From Nitrospira sp. (lineage in GTDB: Bacteria; Nitrospirota; Nitrospiria; Nitrospirales; Nitrospiraceae), in contig JAJFBJ010000063.1 of NCBI GenBank assembly GCA_020697375.1, positions 1 to 17,706 of the forward strand: a DNA stretch of 17,706 nt. The letters run 5' to 3'. The notes under the pieces are model-generated. The model did not search any database. It was not told the DNA's origin and was given only the letters and a program-made list of their open reading frames with translations. Of this stretch, positions 1 to 7,263 are shown in pieces. Made by a program: the position numbers and the translations under genes. Position 1 is the first letter of the stretch. Each line of letters opens with the position of its first letter.

Positions 1-470
1 TTTTTGACGAAATGATGGGGCTGGGTGTCGAGGGTATGATGATCTCGCCCGGCTACAGTTATCAGAAAGCGCCGGACCAACAGCATTTTCTGAAGCGGAG
101 TCGCACGACGGAATTGTTTTCCAAGATTCTGAGCCATCGGAAACGCGGCTGGCAGTTTAATCAGTCGCCGTTGTTTTTGGAATTCCTCATGGGCCGGCGC
201 GAGTACCAGTGCACGCCTTGGGGAAACCCGACGTACAACGTCTTTGGCTGGCAGCGCCCTTGTTATCTGCTCCAAGAGGGATATGCGGCCAGTTTTCGAG
301 AGCTGATGGAGAAGACCGACTGGGATTCCTACGGCACCGGGCGAAATGAGAAATGCGCGGACTGCATGGTGCACTGCGGGTATGAGGCCTCGGCGGTGGA
401 GGACACCTTCGGCTCGTTGTCCGGGTTGGCGAGGACCGTGAAAATTACAATGCTCCCGAACGCCAGATAA
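1..470 (+). CDS. hpnH: Hopanoid radical SAM protein HpnH, C-terminal fragment
   Basis: This is the 3' end of a gene that starts before the window; the open frame runs from base 3 (FDEMMGLGVEG) to the TAA at 468-470. HpnH is a radical SAM enzyme that joins 5'-deoxyadenosine to diploptene to make adenosylhopane, the first step toward extended hopanoids. The visible part holds the C-terminal region typical of the family: SPGYSYQKAPDQ, YQCTPWGNPTYNVFGWQRPC, and a Cys-rich end with EKCADCMVHCGYEA. The radical SAM CxxxCxxC cluster motif would lie upstream and is not visible. The first ATG in the window (base 12) is internal and not the real start. The family assignment is strong from these signature strings; enzyme activity is inferred from the family. 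Confidence 0.9.
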   Translation, partial: FDEMMGLGVEGMMISPGYSYQKAPDQQHFLKRSRTTELFSKILSHRKRGWQFNQSPLFLEFLMGRREYQCTPWGNPTYNVFGWQRPCYLLQEGYAASFRELMEKTDWDSYGTGRNEKCADCMVHCGYEASAVEDTFGSLSGLARTVKITMLPNAR

Positions 471-511
471 ATGTAAGCCTGAAGCGCAAGTTGGAAGCAT
501 CTGATGATCTC

Positions 512-554
512 TTGATCTGTCGATTGTCCTGAATTCATCGGATCGACAGATCAA
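512..554. repeat. 13-bp perfect inverted repeat (hairpin) after hpnH
   Basis: TTGATCTGTCGAT (512-524) is the exact reverse complement of ATCGACAGATCAA (542-554), separated by a 17-base loop that itself contains the palindrome TGAATTCA. It lies in the 134-bp gap between hpnH and the next gene. No T-tract follows on either strand, so it is not a classical rho-independent terminator. It could be a U-tract-less terminator, an mRNA 3'-end stabiliser or a protein-binding dyad. The repeat is directly visible; its role is unknown. Confidence 0.7.
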
Positions 555-604
555 CAAGTTCGGAATGGCGCGCGAACGATGGGAAGCGAGCGACGGATTC
601 GGAA

Positions 605-994
605 ATGACCGACAGCAAGTACCATGTGTCCGAGCCGAGCACTCCTGAGGGAAGGACGTTTCGCCCTGCCACGCCCGACGAGCTAAGGGAGGCGATCGAG
701 CTCGCGTTCGATTATCGGGGGGATGTCACCGTGGAGCTGAAATCAGGGAGCCAGGTTACGGGCTATCTGTTCAACCGCACGGCGACGGGAGAGCAGCCTA
801 CCATCGAACTCTTTCCGGCAACCGGCAGCGGCACCCTGACGATTCCATTCTCTGAAGTCGCAGCGATTGCCTTCACGGGTAAAGACACGGCCTCGGGAAA
901 GTCCTGGGAAGCCTGGGTCGCAAAGAAAGATTCGGAGCGGCGAGGCGAGGTGGATCGAGCCGAGGCCGAGGCCAATGCGCGCGGCCACCTGTAG
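605..994 (+). CDS. Small hypothetical protein, beta-rich core
   Basis: The 129-residue soluble protein has no signal peptide or membrane segment. After a polar N-terminus and a short helix-like stretch (PDELREAIELAF, about residues 24-35) comes a strand-rich core, including DVTVELKSGSQVTGYLFNR and TLTIPFSEVAAIAFTGKD. A charged Lys/Arg/Glu-rich tail follows (about 95-127). The order of strands resembles small SH3-like or Sm-like barrels, but that is only an impression. The coding character is good and the ATG at 605 is the only sensible start, though its ribosome-binding site is weak (a GGGAAG-type stretch sits well upstream). It follows hpnH in the same direction after 134 bp, with a strong dyad between, so co-transcription is uncertain. 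I do not recognise a named family. Confidence 0.7.
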   Translation: MTDSKYHVSEPSTPEGRTFRPATPDELREAIELAFDYRGDVTVELKSGSQVTGYLFNRTATGEQPTIELFPATGSGTLTIPFSEVAAIAFTGKDTASGKSWEAWVAKKDSERRGEVDRAEAEANARGHL

Positions 995-1139
995 CTGTTC
1001 GCGCGCATTCTGTGTGGACAGGGTTTGAATCGTTGTCGTCGAGATGTTCCTTTCCAGCCGCACCTGATATTCACGCTACCTTCTTTCCCCTGCATGGTTC
1101 TTTTCCTCCGTTCTTCCTGCATTTGATCCTATCCAATTA

Positions 1140-1168
1140 TTGACAAAGAGGGGGAGCCATGCTAGAAG
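1140..1168 (+). promoter_or_regulatory. Possible sigma70-type promoter upstream of 1278 gene
   Basis: TTGACA at 1140-1145 is a perfect -35 match. Seventeen bases later is TAGAAG (1163-1168), a 4/6 match to TATAAT. This would give a leader of about 100 nt before the ATG at 1278. It lies in the 283-bp non-coding gap 995-1277, in which I see no gene. The -10 is weak, so this is tentative. Confidence 0.35.
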
Positions 1169-1222
1169 GATCGGCCTCAAATTCGGGCCAGGCTTGTGTC
1201 GATTAAGCCTCTCATAGCATGG
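1157..1222. repeat. Nested inverted repeats in the leader region
   Basis: CCATGCTA (1157-1164) pairs exactly with TAGCATGG (1215-1222). Inside this, AGGCTT (1190-1195) pairs with AAGCCT (1205-1210) around a 9-base loop. The outer left arm overlaps the candidate -10, so the pair could act as a DNA operator, or a transcript from further upstream could fold here. No function is known. Confidence 0.35.
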
Positions 1223-1277
1223 TCTTCAGCAGAGCGCCCGCGAGGCCGCTGAATAGTTCCTTTCGCGAGTTATACGT

Positions 1278-1817
1278 ATGCGAGGGCGGAGAGCGATCGG
1301 TAGAAAAACCGCCTGGCGATGCGTAGGTATTTGCGGCTTGCTCGCGGCGTTGTTTTCACCGTCGGTTTTGTTTGCGAGTCATGCCGCCGACCATCGATTT
1401 ACGGTCGAAGGTTTCATCTGCGGAAACGACGGCCAGCCGAGTGCCAAAACCGAGGTTCTGGTAAAGGATACCAGGGTCACAATCGGCCAGACCGTGACGA
1501 CGGATGATGATGGATACTATAAAGTCACCCTGCATTTGCACAATGACAATGTAGGCGACCCGCTGCTGGTCGAGGCCGGCGGGGAGCAGAAGAATTTCAA
1601 GATTCAGTTCGATCCGAAGGATCTGGAGACGGAACGTCAGCTGCGGGTCGATTTTGGAAGCGGGTGTGAGCGCGATCTCGGTCCTCCGCAGTGGTTGTTG
1701 TACGGTCTCGGTATTGCGGCTGTTGCTATCGTGGGATGGATTGGGCTAAAGATTTCCCGCAAGCGGATGCGCGAAGAGCAGCGGCGAAGGAAGGGACAGG
1801 GGAAGCGGCAGAAATAG
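1278..1817 (+). CDS. Secreted, membrane-anchored protein with carboxypeptidase-regulatory-like domain
   Basis: The 179-residue protein starts with a basic N-terminus (RRAIGRK) and a hydrophobic signal segment ending near residue 36 (FASHA). The mature part, about 40-130, reads like an Ig-like, carboxypeptidase-regulatory/CNA-B type beta-sandwich: VEGFICGNDGQPSAKTEVLV, followed by TTDDDGYYKVTLHLHND. A single transmembrane helix (about 137-157) and a very basic cytoplasmic tail (KISRKRMREEQRRRKGQGK) follow, so the domain should face the periplasm. No clear ribosome-binding site precedes the ATG. It ends 92 bp before a terminator that separates it from the respiratory operon, so it is probably its own transcript. 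The domain type is inferred from sequence feel; a role in anchoring or assembling periplasmic proteins is speculation. Confidence 0.75.
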   Translation: MRGRRAIGRKTAWRCVGICGLLAALFSPSVLFASHAADHRFTVEGFICGNDGQPSAKTEVLVKDTRVTIGQTVTTDDDGYYKVTLHLHNDNVGDPLLVEAGGEQKNFKIQFDPKDLETERQLRVDFGSGCERDLGPPQWLLYGLGIAAVAIVGWIGLKISRKRMREEQRRRKGQGKRQK

Positions 1818-1909
1818 TGTACGGTCCGTGGGGCATTATTCCTCGCCGGATCGAATAGGGATGATGTAGGCGGGGAAGTCTAAACGTGACCTCGTGTATT
1901 GTGAGTCTT

Positions 1910-1960
1910 GACGCTTTTGCCGGGGCTGCTTGTGAAGCTCCAGAGAAGCGTCTTTTTTTT
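1910..1960 (+). terminator. Rho-independent terminator or attenuator before the respiratory operon
   Basis: GACGCTT (1910-1916) pairs with AAGCGTC (1946-1952). Two further pairs extend the stem inward (T-G, T-A), and the loop holds a second stem, GGGGCT with AGCTCC. Eight consecutive T residues follow (1953-1960), the standard intrinsic-terminator layout. It closes the transcript of the 1278 gene. Only 68 bp remain before the operon ATG at 2029 and I see no good promoter there, so it may also act as an attenuator in the operon leader. Confidence 0.75.
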
Positions 1961-2028
1961 CCGTTTAAGGCAATCGGTGCCGGGGCTTGAGCGAGCGCCG
2001 GCATTCAGAAAGGAGCGGGGATTTTTTT

Positions 2029-2592
2029 ATGAAACAAGCAGGCATGCAGCGGTTGATGGTTGCGGTCGGCGTCGTGGGGTTTGGGCTCGCTATGGTTGGA
2101 TGCGGTGGCGAGGGGGGTGAAGGGCCTGTCGTTCCACCGCCGCCGGCGCCTGCGGAATATGCCGATAAGCATATGCCTGCCGGATGGTGGGCCGATCCGA
2201 AGGTCATCGAAGAGGGCCGTGAATTGTACATCGGCGGGAAGAATCCCGATGTGAATTGCGCGAGCTGCCACGGTAAGGACGGCAAACCGGTGAAGGCGGG
2301 AGCGCGGGATTTCAGAAACGGCGATCGCATGAAGCTGTATTCGGACTCCGTCTGGTTTTGGCGCATCTCCGAAGGGGTTCCCAACACGAAGATGAAACCC
2401 TGGAAGAGCAAGCTGTCCGAGGAAGACCGTTGGAAGCTTGTGGCATTTGAGCGGACGTTCGGCTTGTCCGGAAAAGGATGGGATCCCGCCAAGAAGGAGT
2501 GGGTGCCCGCTGCTGAAGTGAATGGTGGAGCAGCCCCTGCCGCCGCTCCCGCTGCAGCTCCTGCCGCGCCAGCTGAGAAGTCGGGCAAGTAA
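2029..2592 (+). CDS. Monoheme cytochrome c lipoprotein
   Basis: The 187-residue protein begins with a lipoprotein-like signal (hydrophobic stretch ending in GLAMVGC), so it is probably lipid-anchored in the periplasm. Heme c is bound at CASCH (Cys77, Cys80, His81), and Met122 in NTKMKPWKSKLSEED is the likely sixth ligand. The C-terminus is an Ala/Pro-rich low-complexity tail (about 165-180). The start at 2029 is preferred over an in-frame start at 1987 because AAAGGAG at 2009-2015 precedes it and the signal peptide then begins with MKQ; the spacing of 13 bases is long and contains a run of seven T. It is the first gene of the operon. Its heme domain resembles that of the 10916 product (WFWRI and PWK strings), so the two appear paralogous. 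Confidence 0.88.
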   Translation: MKQAGMQRLMVAVGVVGFGLAMVGCGGEGGEGPVVPPPPAPAEYADKHMPAGWWADPKVIEEGRELYIGGKNPDVNCASCHGKDGKPVKAGARDFRNGDRMKLYSDSVWFWRISEGVPNTKMKPWKSKLSEEDRWKLVAFERTFGLSGKGWDPAKKEWVPAAEVNGGAAPAAAPAAAPAAPAEKSGK

Positions 2593-2632
2593 CAGTGTTC
2601 TGATTCTGACTGAGGAGGAGCGGCGAGACATC

Positions 2633-4336
2633 ATGAAAATCTGGCAGCGCTGTTTGTTGGCTATGTTCGCGCTAGTGGCGGTATTGGGAGGTGTCGCATA
2701 TGCGCAGGTTCCCAGCGCGTCCCCCGTGGAGTTTCCCTACACCGGGAATCGCACGGCGGTATGGATCGTCGCTCAACTCCACATTCTTTTTGCGGCATTC
2801 GTGCTTGGAGCCCCTATTTTTGTCGTGATTTCTGAGTGGCTGGGCTATCGGAAGCAGGATCCGCGATATGACCGTTTGGCTAAAGAGGTCACCAAGGTGA
2901 CGGTGATTCTCTATAGCATGACCGCGCTGACCGGCGGCCTGTTCATCTTCGTCCTGTTGGCCACCTATCCGCAATTCACGACCTGGCTCATCAACCACTT
3001 CTTCCTGATTTTCGCGGTGATCTATCCCTTGCTGTTCATCGCGGAGACCATCATCCTCTACATGTATTTCTATACCTGGGATGCCTGGAAGGGAGAGAAG
3101 AAAGGGCGCCACATCGCGTTGGGCGTGTTGTTGAACCTCATCGGGACCATCACGCTGTTCGTGATCGACGGACCGACCTCCTTCATGAATACCCCGGTGA
3201 AGGCGGAGGGTGTCTCGGCTGCCGATTTTCTGGCGACCGCGTCCCTCTGGGACAAGGTGTTCAATTACAGTTGGATCCCCATGAACCTCCATCGTCTGGT
3301 CGGCAATGTCACGTTCGGCGGATTTATCGCCGGCTTGATCGCGGCCTACATGTATATGGGCGCGAGGAAAGAGGAAGATCGAGCCTATTACGACTGGATG
3401 GGATTCGTGGGGAACCTGATCGGCGTGGGCGCGCTGTTGTTCCTTCCGTTCATGGGCTATCTCTACGCCTATGAACTCTGTGACTACGATGCGTCGATCT
3501 GTCCTTACATGATGGCCGACCAGCTGTCGATGTTCTTTGAAATGCAGGGCGCGATGGTCGGGCTGATATTCCTGGCGAGCAATTATTACATATGGCTGAG
3601 TATGAAGCGGATCGAGGGGGTCGAACGGGTGCGGATGACCGTGCTGGCGCCGATCGTGATGGTGGTATTGCCCATCGTCATGACCAAAGTTCTGACCGAC
3701 TATCCGGTGCCGGACCCTACGTCGTTGGCATTCCTATTGCCCTTGTTGCTGGCCCCGGTGTTGTTGGGGCGGTTTATTCCCCTCACCGTGTCTTCGAGCA
3801 CGGTGATCAAAATCGGCTTTCTGATGATCGTGGTGGGCAATGCCATTTGGATGACGCCGCATGGGTTTGTGCCGACCGGCGCCAAACTTGTGGCGGAATT
3901 GGAATTGCCGTCCGAGTGGAACTTTCTGGCGCTCATGCCGGCGAAAAACTCCGCGGCATTCACGCTGGTCTTTGTGACGGTGGTGAATTACGTCATGTAT
4001 AACCGGGCCATCATGCAAGGGACCATCGTCTGGGGTCGGATCGACTTCGTCTCGCAATTTGTGTTGGTTTTTTTGGTGTTCAGCATGATCTGGACGATGG
4101 GCCTCATGGGATCGATCCGGTCTCTTCTTCGCAAGTATTATCATGTCTACAATCTGCTGCCGGATTTCACCGCCGAATCCTTTACGCCGACCTTGGCTTA
4201 TTCGGCCTGGTGGATCACCGTGGTCACCATTGTCTTTTATGCGGTCGTGAGCTTTGCCATCATCGTGACATTGCGCCCCTCGGATTCGAAGGGGCACGCG
4301 CACGAGGGAAGCCCTGTGCCGGCAGGAGCCAAATAG
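2633..4336 (+). CDS. Cytochrome bd-like (CydA-like) membrane subunit, copy 1
   Basis: The 567-residue polytopic protein has a cleavable signal-like segment (AYA, residues 22-24). Compared by eye with E. coli CydA: His50 (AQLHILF) matches His19; Glu138 in AETIILYMYFYTWD matches Glu107 with the same 88-residue spacing; His220 (NLHRLVGN) matches His186; Met308 (QGAMVGLIF) matches Met393. Ligands for a b558-like heme are therefore present. The CydA Q-loop is almost gone, GRQPW is absent, and the Glu445 position in VEAGW reads as Asn in GNAIWMTPH, so the oxygen-reducing diheme site is probably missing. It is about 53 residues longer than copy 2 in the region between Met308 and WMTPH. The start at 2633 follows GAGGAGGAG at 2612-2620; an upstream in-frame ATG at 2522 lies inside the previous gene. 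A role in quinone or electron transfer is inferred. Confidence 0.85.
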   Translation: MKIWQRCLLAMFALVAVLGGVAYAQVPSASPVEFPYTGNRTAVWIVAQLHILFAAFVLGAPIFVVISEWLGYRKQDPRYDRLAKEVTKVTVILYSMTALTGGLFIFVLLATYPQFTTWLINHFFLIFAVIYPLLFIAETIILYMYFYTWDAWKGEKKGRHIALGVLLNLIGTITLFVIDGPTSFMNTPVKAEGVSAADFLATASLWDKVFNYSWIPMNLHRLVGNVTFGGFIAGLIAAYMYMGARKEEDRAYYDWMGFVGNLIGVGALLFLPFMGYLYAYELCDYDASICPYMMADQLSMFFEMQGAMVGLIFLASNYYIWLSMKRIEGVERVRMTVLAPIVMVVLPIVMTKVLTDYPVPDPTSLAFLLPLLLAPVLLGRFIPLTVSSSTVIKIGFLMIVVGNAIWMTPHGFVPTGAKLVAELELPSEWNFLALMPAKNSAAFTLVFVTVVNYVMYNRAIMQGTIVWGRIDFVSQFVLVFLVFSMIWTMGLMGSIRSLLRKYYHVYNLLPDFTAESFTPTLAYSAWWITVVTIVFYAVVSFAIIVTLRPSDSKGHAHEGSPVPAGAK

Positions 4337-4375
4337 GGCAGTCCCAAACTGGAAGGACGATTAACGAGGACACTC

Positions 4376-5185
4376 ATGGGAAACGTGATCAAGAAGTCGA
4401 TCGTGGGAATCGTGGTCGGCGGAATTCTCTTCGGAGCGACCAATGCGCTGGGATTTCCGTTTGTATTCCAGGCGCTGTTCTTCGGCTATGCCATATTCGG
4501 CGCCATCGTCTTTATCATTCTCGATCTTCCTGCGGTCAAGCCCTTCGGCGGGATCAAGGCCGTCGGGGCGTTGCTCGTTTTTTATGCCGTTCTTTCTGTC
4601 GCCTACATCGCCGGAGGAGCCATGTGGCCGCAGTTTGATCCGGAGGACGAAAAGGGAAAGATCGACAAGATTTTGAAGCCGAAACGCGAACATTTCGAGG
4701 CCGGGAAGGTTGAAGTCCTCTTACAGCGTGCCAAGGCATTGGATGAAAAGGCCAAGGAGTTAACGTCCCGACTGCAGGCGCTTGGCGCGGCCCAGGCTCC
4801 CGCCGATCAAAAAGCCGGCGGGGGAAGCGTGCCGACCGCCACGACTGCTGCAGCCGCGACCGGGGATATGGCCAAGTTGGGTGAGGAGCAATGGCAGCTT
4901 CAGGAATGCTACAACTGCCACAAGTTGAACGGTGAAGGCGGGAAGAAGCGCGGTCCTGAGCTGGATAACATTGGCAACCTCATGGGGGCCGAAGAAATCG
5001 CAACAAAGATTCTCGATCCCAAGAGTTACAAGGCGGAAGGTTTTGAGAAGGAATACGACAAGGGAAAGATGCCCGATAAGTACAAGGACCTGATGGAGCC
5101 GAGCGATGTCCAGGCGTTGGCGGTCTGGCTGGCCGGCTACAAGAATGCTTCGGTCAATACACCGAAGCCGATCAAGATGAAGTGA
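4376..5185 (+). CDS. Membrane-anchored monoheme cytochrome c
   Basis: The 269-residue protein has three N-terminal hydrophobic helices (about 8-27, 30-50 and 60-80). A charged, helix-prone linker (about 90-140) with an Ala/Pro/Thr-rich end follows, then a C-terminal cytochrome c domain. Heme c is bound at CYNCH (Cys178, Cys181, His182); Met232 in KGKMPDKY is the likely second axial ligand. The start ATG is preceded by ACGAGGA at 4363-4369. Its stop overlaps the GTG start of the Rieske gene (GTGA), which implies translational coupling. Next to Rieske and cytochrome b it may take the place of cytochrome c1 or f as electron acceptor. That role is inferred from context only. Confidence 0.85.
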   Translation: MGNVIKKSIVGIVVGGILFGATNALGFPFVFQALFFGYAIFGAIVFIILDLPAVKPFGGIKAVGALLVFYAVLSVAYIAGGAMWPQFDPEDEKGKIDKILKPKREHFEAGKVEVLLQRAKALDEKAKELTSRLQALGAAQAPADQKAGGGSVPTATTAAAATGDMAKLGEEQWQLQECYNCHKLNGEGGKKRGPELDNIGNLMGAEEIATKILDPKSYKAEGFEKEYDKGKMPDKYKDLMEPSDVQALAVWLAGYKNASVNTPKPIKMK

Positions 5186-6129
5186 GCACCATGCAGCCCA
5201 AACTGAAATCCAAAGTTCGTTGTTCGGACAGTGAGGTCGGAGACGTGCGCCGGGTCATCATGGACCCGTTGTCTCAGGAAATCAGCCACATCGTGGTGGG
5301 CAGCGACCAGGCAGGATCGGTCGAACGCCAGGTGCCCATGGGGCAGGTTCAGGGATTGACGGCCGACGTGGTCACGCTCCGTTGTTCATCCGCTGAGTAT
5401 GCTGCCATGCCGGTCTTTCGGCGCGAAGACTATGTGACGACTCACGAAGTGGAAATCGCTCATCTTGAGGAGCGCATTCATGTGACGCCTGGCGAAGTGC
5501 TCGTTCCCTTGCCCGAGCTGGAACGAAGCGTCAAGCGACGGACTTTTTTCGCCAACTTTACCCATGCCATCGGATTCCTCATCGGCCTGCCGCTCGCCTT
5601 TCCCGTCTTGCGCTATCTCATGAAGCCGATGTATGCCCCGTTCGACAACCAATGGCTGAAGATCGGCAATTCCGGAAAAATCAAGCAGGAGGATGTCGGC
5701 GTTCAGTACAAGTACAAGCGCAATGTCAAAGAAGCCTATATGCCGGAGCAGGAAATCGACAAGAACGTCTGGGTGTTGAAGGCGTCGCCCAAAGTCTTGG
5801 AGAGCATTTATCAGGGCAAAGACATGGAGTTCCGGGATGCCACCGGGAAGCATCTCTGGACCAATAAGAAAGATGTGCCGTACATCGTGTATTCCGGCAA
5901 GTGTCCCCATCTCGGATGCGGGTTTAAGTGGCGGACCCATAAGACGTTGGGGCAGGTCTTTCTCTGCCCCTGTCATTTGAGCATTTATGATGCCGCAGGC
6001 AAGGTGCTGGACGGACCGGCCCCGCGCGCGCTGGACCCTTTGCCGATCAAGGTTACGCCCGCGGGAGATATCACCATTATCGATATGGAATTCAAGGCGG
6101 GCACAAAGGCCCAGGTTCGGATTGTCTAA
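5182..6129 (+). CDS. Rieske iron-sulfur protein with N-terminal PRC-barrel-like domain
   Basis: The C-terminal domain binds a [2Fe-2S] cluster through Cys241 and His243 (CPHLGC) and Cys262 and His265 (CPCHLSIY); Cys246 and Cys264 are placed to form the usual disulfide. A transmembrane helix lies at about 122-146. Before it, residues about 9-100 look like a PRC-barrel domain (SEVGDVRRVIMDPLSQEISH, then IVVGSD and a strand-turn pattern). This is an unusual attachment that makes the protein (315 residues) longer than ordinary Rieske subunits (roughly 180-200). The protein should pass electrons from quinol, oxidised at cytochrome b, to the c-type cytochromes. The GTG at 5182 overlaps the upstream stop; an ATG at 5191 (residue 4) is an equally possible start. 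The PRC-like part would lie on the cytoplasmic side if the Rieske domain is periplasmic. Confidence 0.9.
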   Translation: MSTMQPKLKSKVRCSDSEVGDVRRVIMDPLSQEISHIVVGSDQAGSVERQVPMGQVQGLTADVVTLRCSSAEYAAMPVFRREDYVTTHEVEIAHLEERIHVTPGEVLVPLPELERSVKRRTFFANFTHAIGFLIGLPLAFPVLRYLMKPMYAPFDNQWLKIGNSGKIKQEDVGVQYKYKRNVKEAYMPEQEIDKNVWVLKASPKVLESIYQGKDMEFRDATGKHLWTNKKDVPYIVYSGKCPHLGCGFKWRTHKTLGQVFLCPCHLSIYDAAGKVLDGPAPRALDPLPIKVTPAGDITIIDMEFKAGTKAQVRIV

Positions 6130-7245
6130 ATGGAAACGACTACGCAGCCGACAAGCACCCAGCCTTCCGCGGTCGAAAAGGTCCTAGCATTTGTCGACGA
6201 GCGTGTGGGGCTCAAAACCCTGCAGGCCAAGATGCTCAACGAGCCGGTTCCCGGCGGTTCGCGCTGGGCGTACGTCTTCGGATCGGTGCTGCTGTTCATC
6301 TTCATCATGCAAGCCGTCACCGGCATTCTGCTGATGTTCTATTACGTACCGACCGCCGACCATGCCTACGCCAGTACTCAGTACATCATCCATACGGTGG
6401 ACTACGGCTGGTTTTTGCTCGGCTACCATTTTTGGGGCTCTACGGCCATGGTGGTCTGCGTGTTCGCGCACATGTCCCAGGTCTTTCTTTGGGGAGCCTA
6501 TAAGAAGCCGCGCGAACTGGTTTGGCTGGTGGGCTTGGGGCTTTTTGGGATTGTCATGGGGTTCGGGTTTACCGGCTATCTGCTTCCGTGGGATCAACGG
6601 GCCTATTGGGCCACGACGGTCGGTGTCGAGATCATGGATAAGACGCCGCTCGTCGGTGATTTTATGGCCCGCTTCCTCAAGGGCGGCGCGACGCCTGGGC
6701 AGATGACGCTGAGCCGTTTCTTCGTAATCCACGTGATGGTGCTTCCGGCGGCGTTGATGGGCCTGGCGGGGCTGCACGTATTCCTGTTCCGCAAAGCTGG
6801 ACCTGCCGGACCGTTTCGCGGCAGCGTGGAAGAAATCAAGGCCAAGACCGACTATTTTTTCCCGCGCCAGATTTGGAAAGACATTGTCGGCATGATCCTG
6901 GTGTTTCTGACCATCTGTAGTTTGGCGGTGTGGGAGCCGGTGGTCCTGCTCGAAGAGGCGGCTCCGGACCCGGGAGACTACCATCCTGAACCGGAGTGGT
7001 ATTTCCTGTTTCTGTTTCAGCTGTTGCGCCTGAAGATCTTCGCCGGAGAATTCGGACAGTTTCTCGGCGCGATCGCCTTGCCCGGCATCTTCATGGCGCT
7101 TCTGGCTGCATTGCCGTTTATCGATCGTAGTCCCGAGCGTAACATCTTCAAGCGGCCGATCGCGCTGATCGGATGGATTGTGGTCATGGCGACCATCGTC
7201 ATCTTCACCGTCGCCGCAATCATCAACCGGGAATTTCTCGATTAG
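6130..7245 (+). CDS. Cytochrome b (fused b6 / subunit IV type)
   Basis: This 371-residue polytopic protein is the heme-b and quinol-binding core of a complex III-like enzyme. Helix B carries His100 and His114 (13 residues between) and helix D carries His201 and His216 (14 residues between, the b6-type spacing). The Qo-site PEWY motif is at 288-291. Four N-terminal helices are followed by about three more (KDIVGMILVFLTICSLAVW; FLGAIALPGIFMALLAALPF; GWIVVMATIVIFTVAAII), so b6 and subunit IV appear fused in one chain of about seven helices, rather than eight as in bc1. No Cys is seen at the N-terminus for a covalent heme cn. The ATG directly follows the Rieske stop (TAAATG), with no strong ribosome-binding site, which suggests coupled translation. 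Confidence 0.93.
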   Translation: METTTQPTSTQPSAVEKVLAFVDERVGLKTLQAKMLNEPVPGGSRWAYVFGSVLLFIFIMQAVTGILLMFYYVPTADHAYASTQYIIHTVDYGWFLLGYHFWGSTAMVVCVFAHMSQVFLWGAYKKPRELVWLVGLGLFGIVMGFGFTGYLLPWDQRAYWATTVGVEIMDKTPLVGDFMARFLKGGATPGQMTLSRFFVIHVMVLPAALMGLAGLHVFLFRKAGPAGPFRGSVEEIKAKTDYFFPRQIWKDIVGMILVFLTICSLAVWEPVVLLEEAAPDPGDYHPEPEWYFLFLFQLLRLKIFAGEFGQFLGAIALPGIFMALLAALPFIDRSPERNIFKRPIALIGWIVVMATIVIFTVAAIINREFLD

Positions 7246-7263
7246 GCGGAGGGTCTTGGGCAC

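Noticed and set aside
2522..2632. Longer N-terminus for CydA-like 1 from the ATG at 2522
   Set aside because: It overlaps the end of the previous gene, encodes a Pro/Leu-rich shadow of the Ala/Pro tail, and would bury the signal peptide that starts at 2633 behind a good ribosome-binding site.
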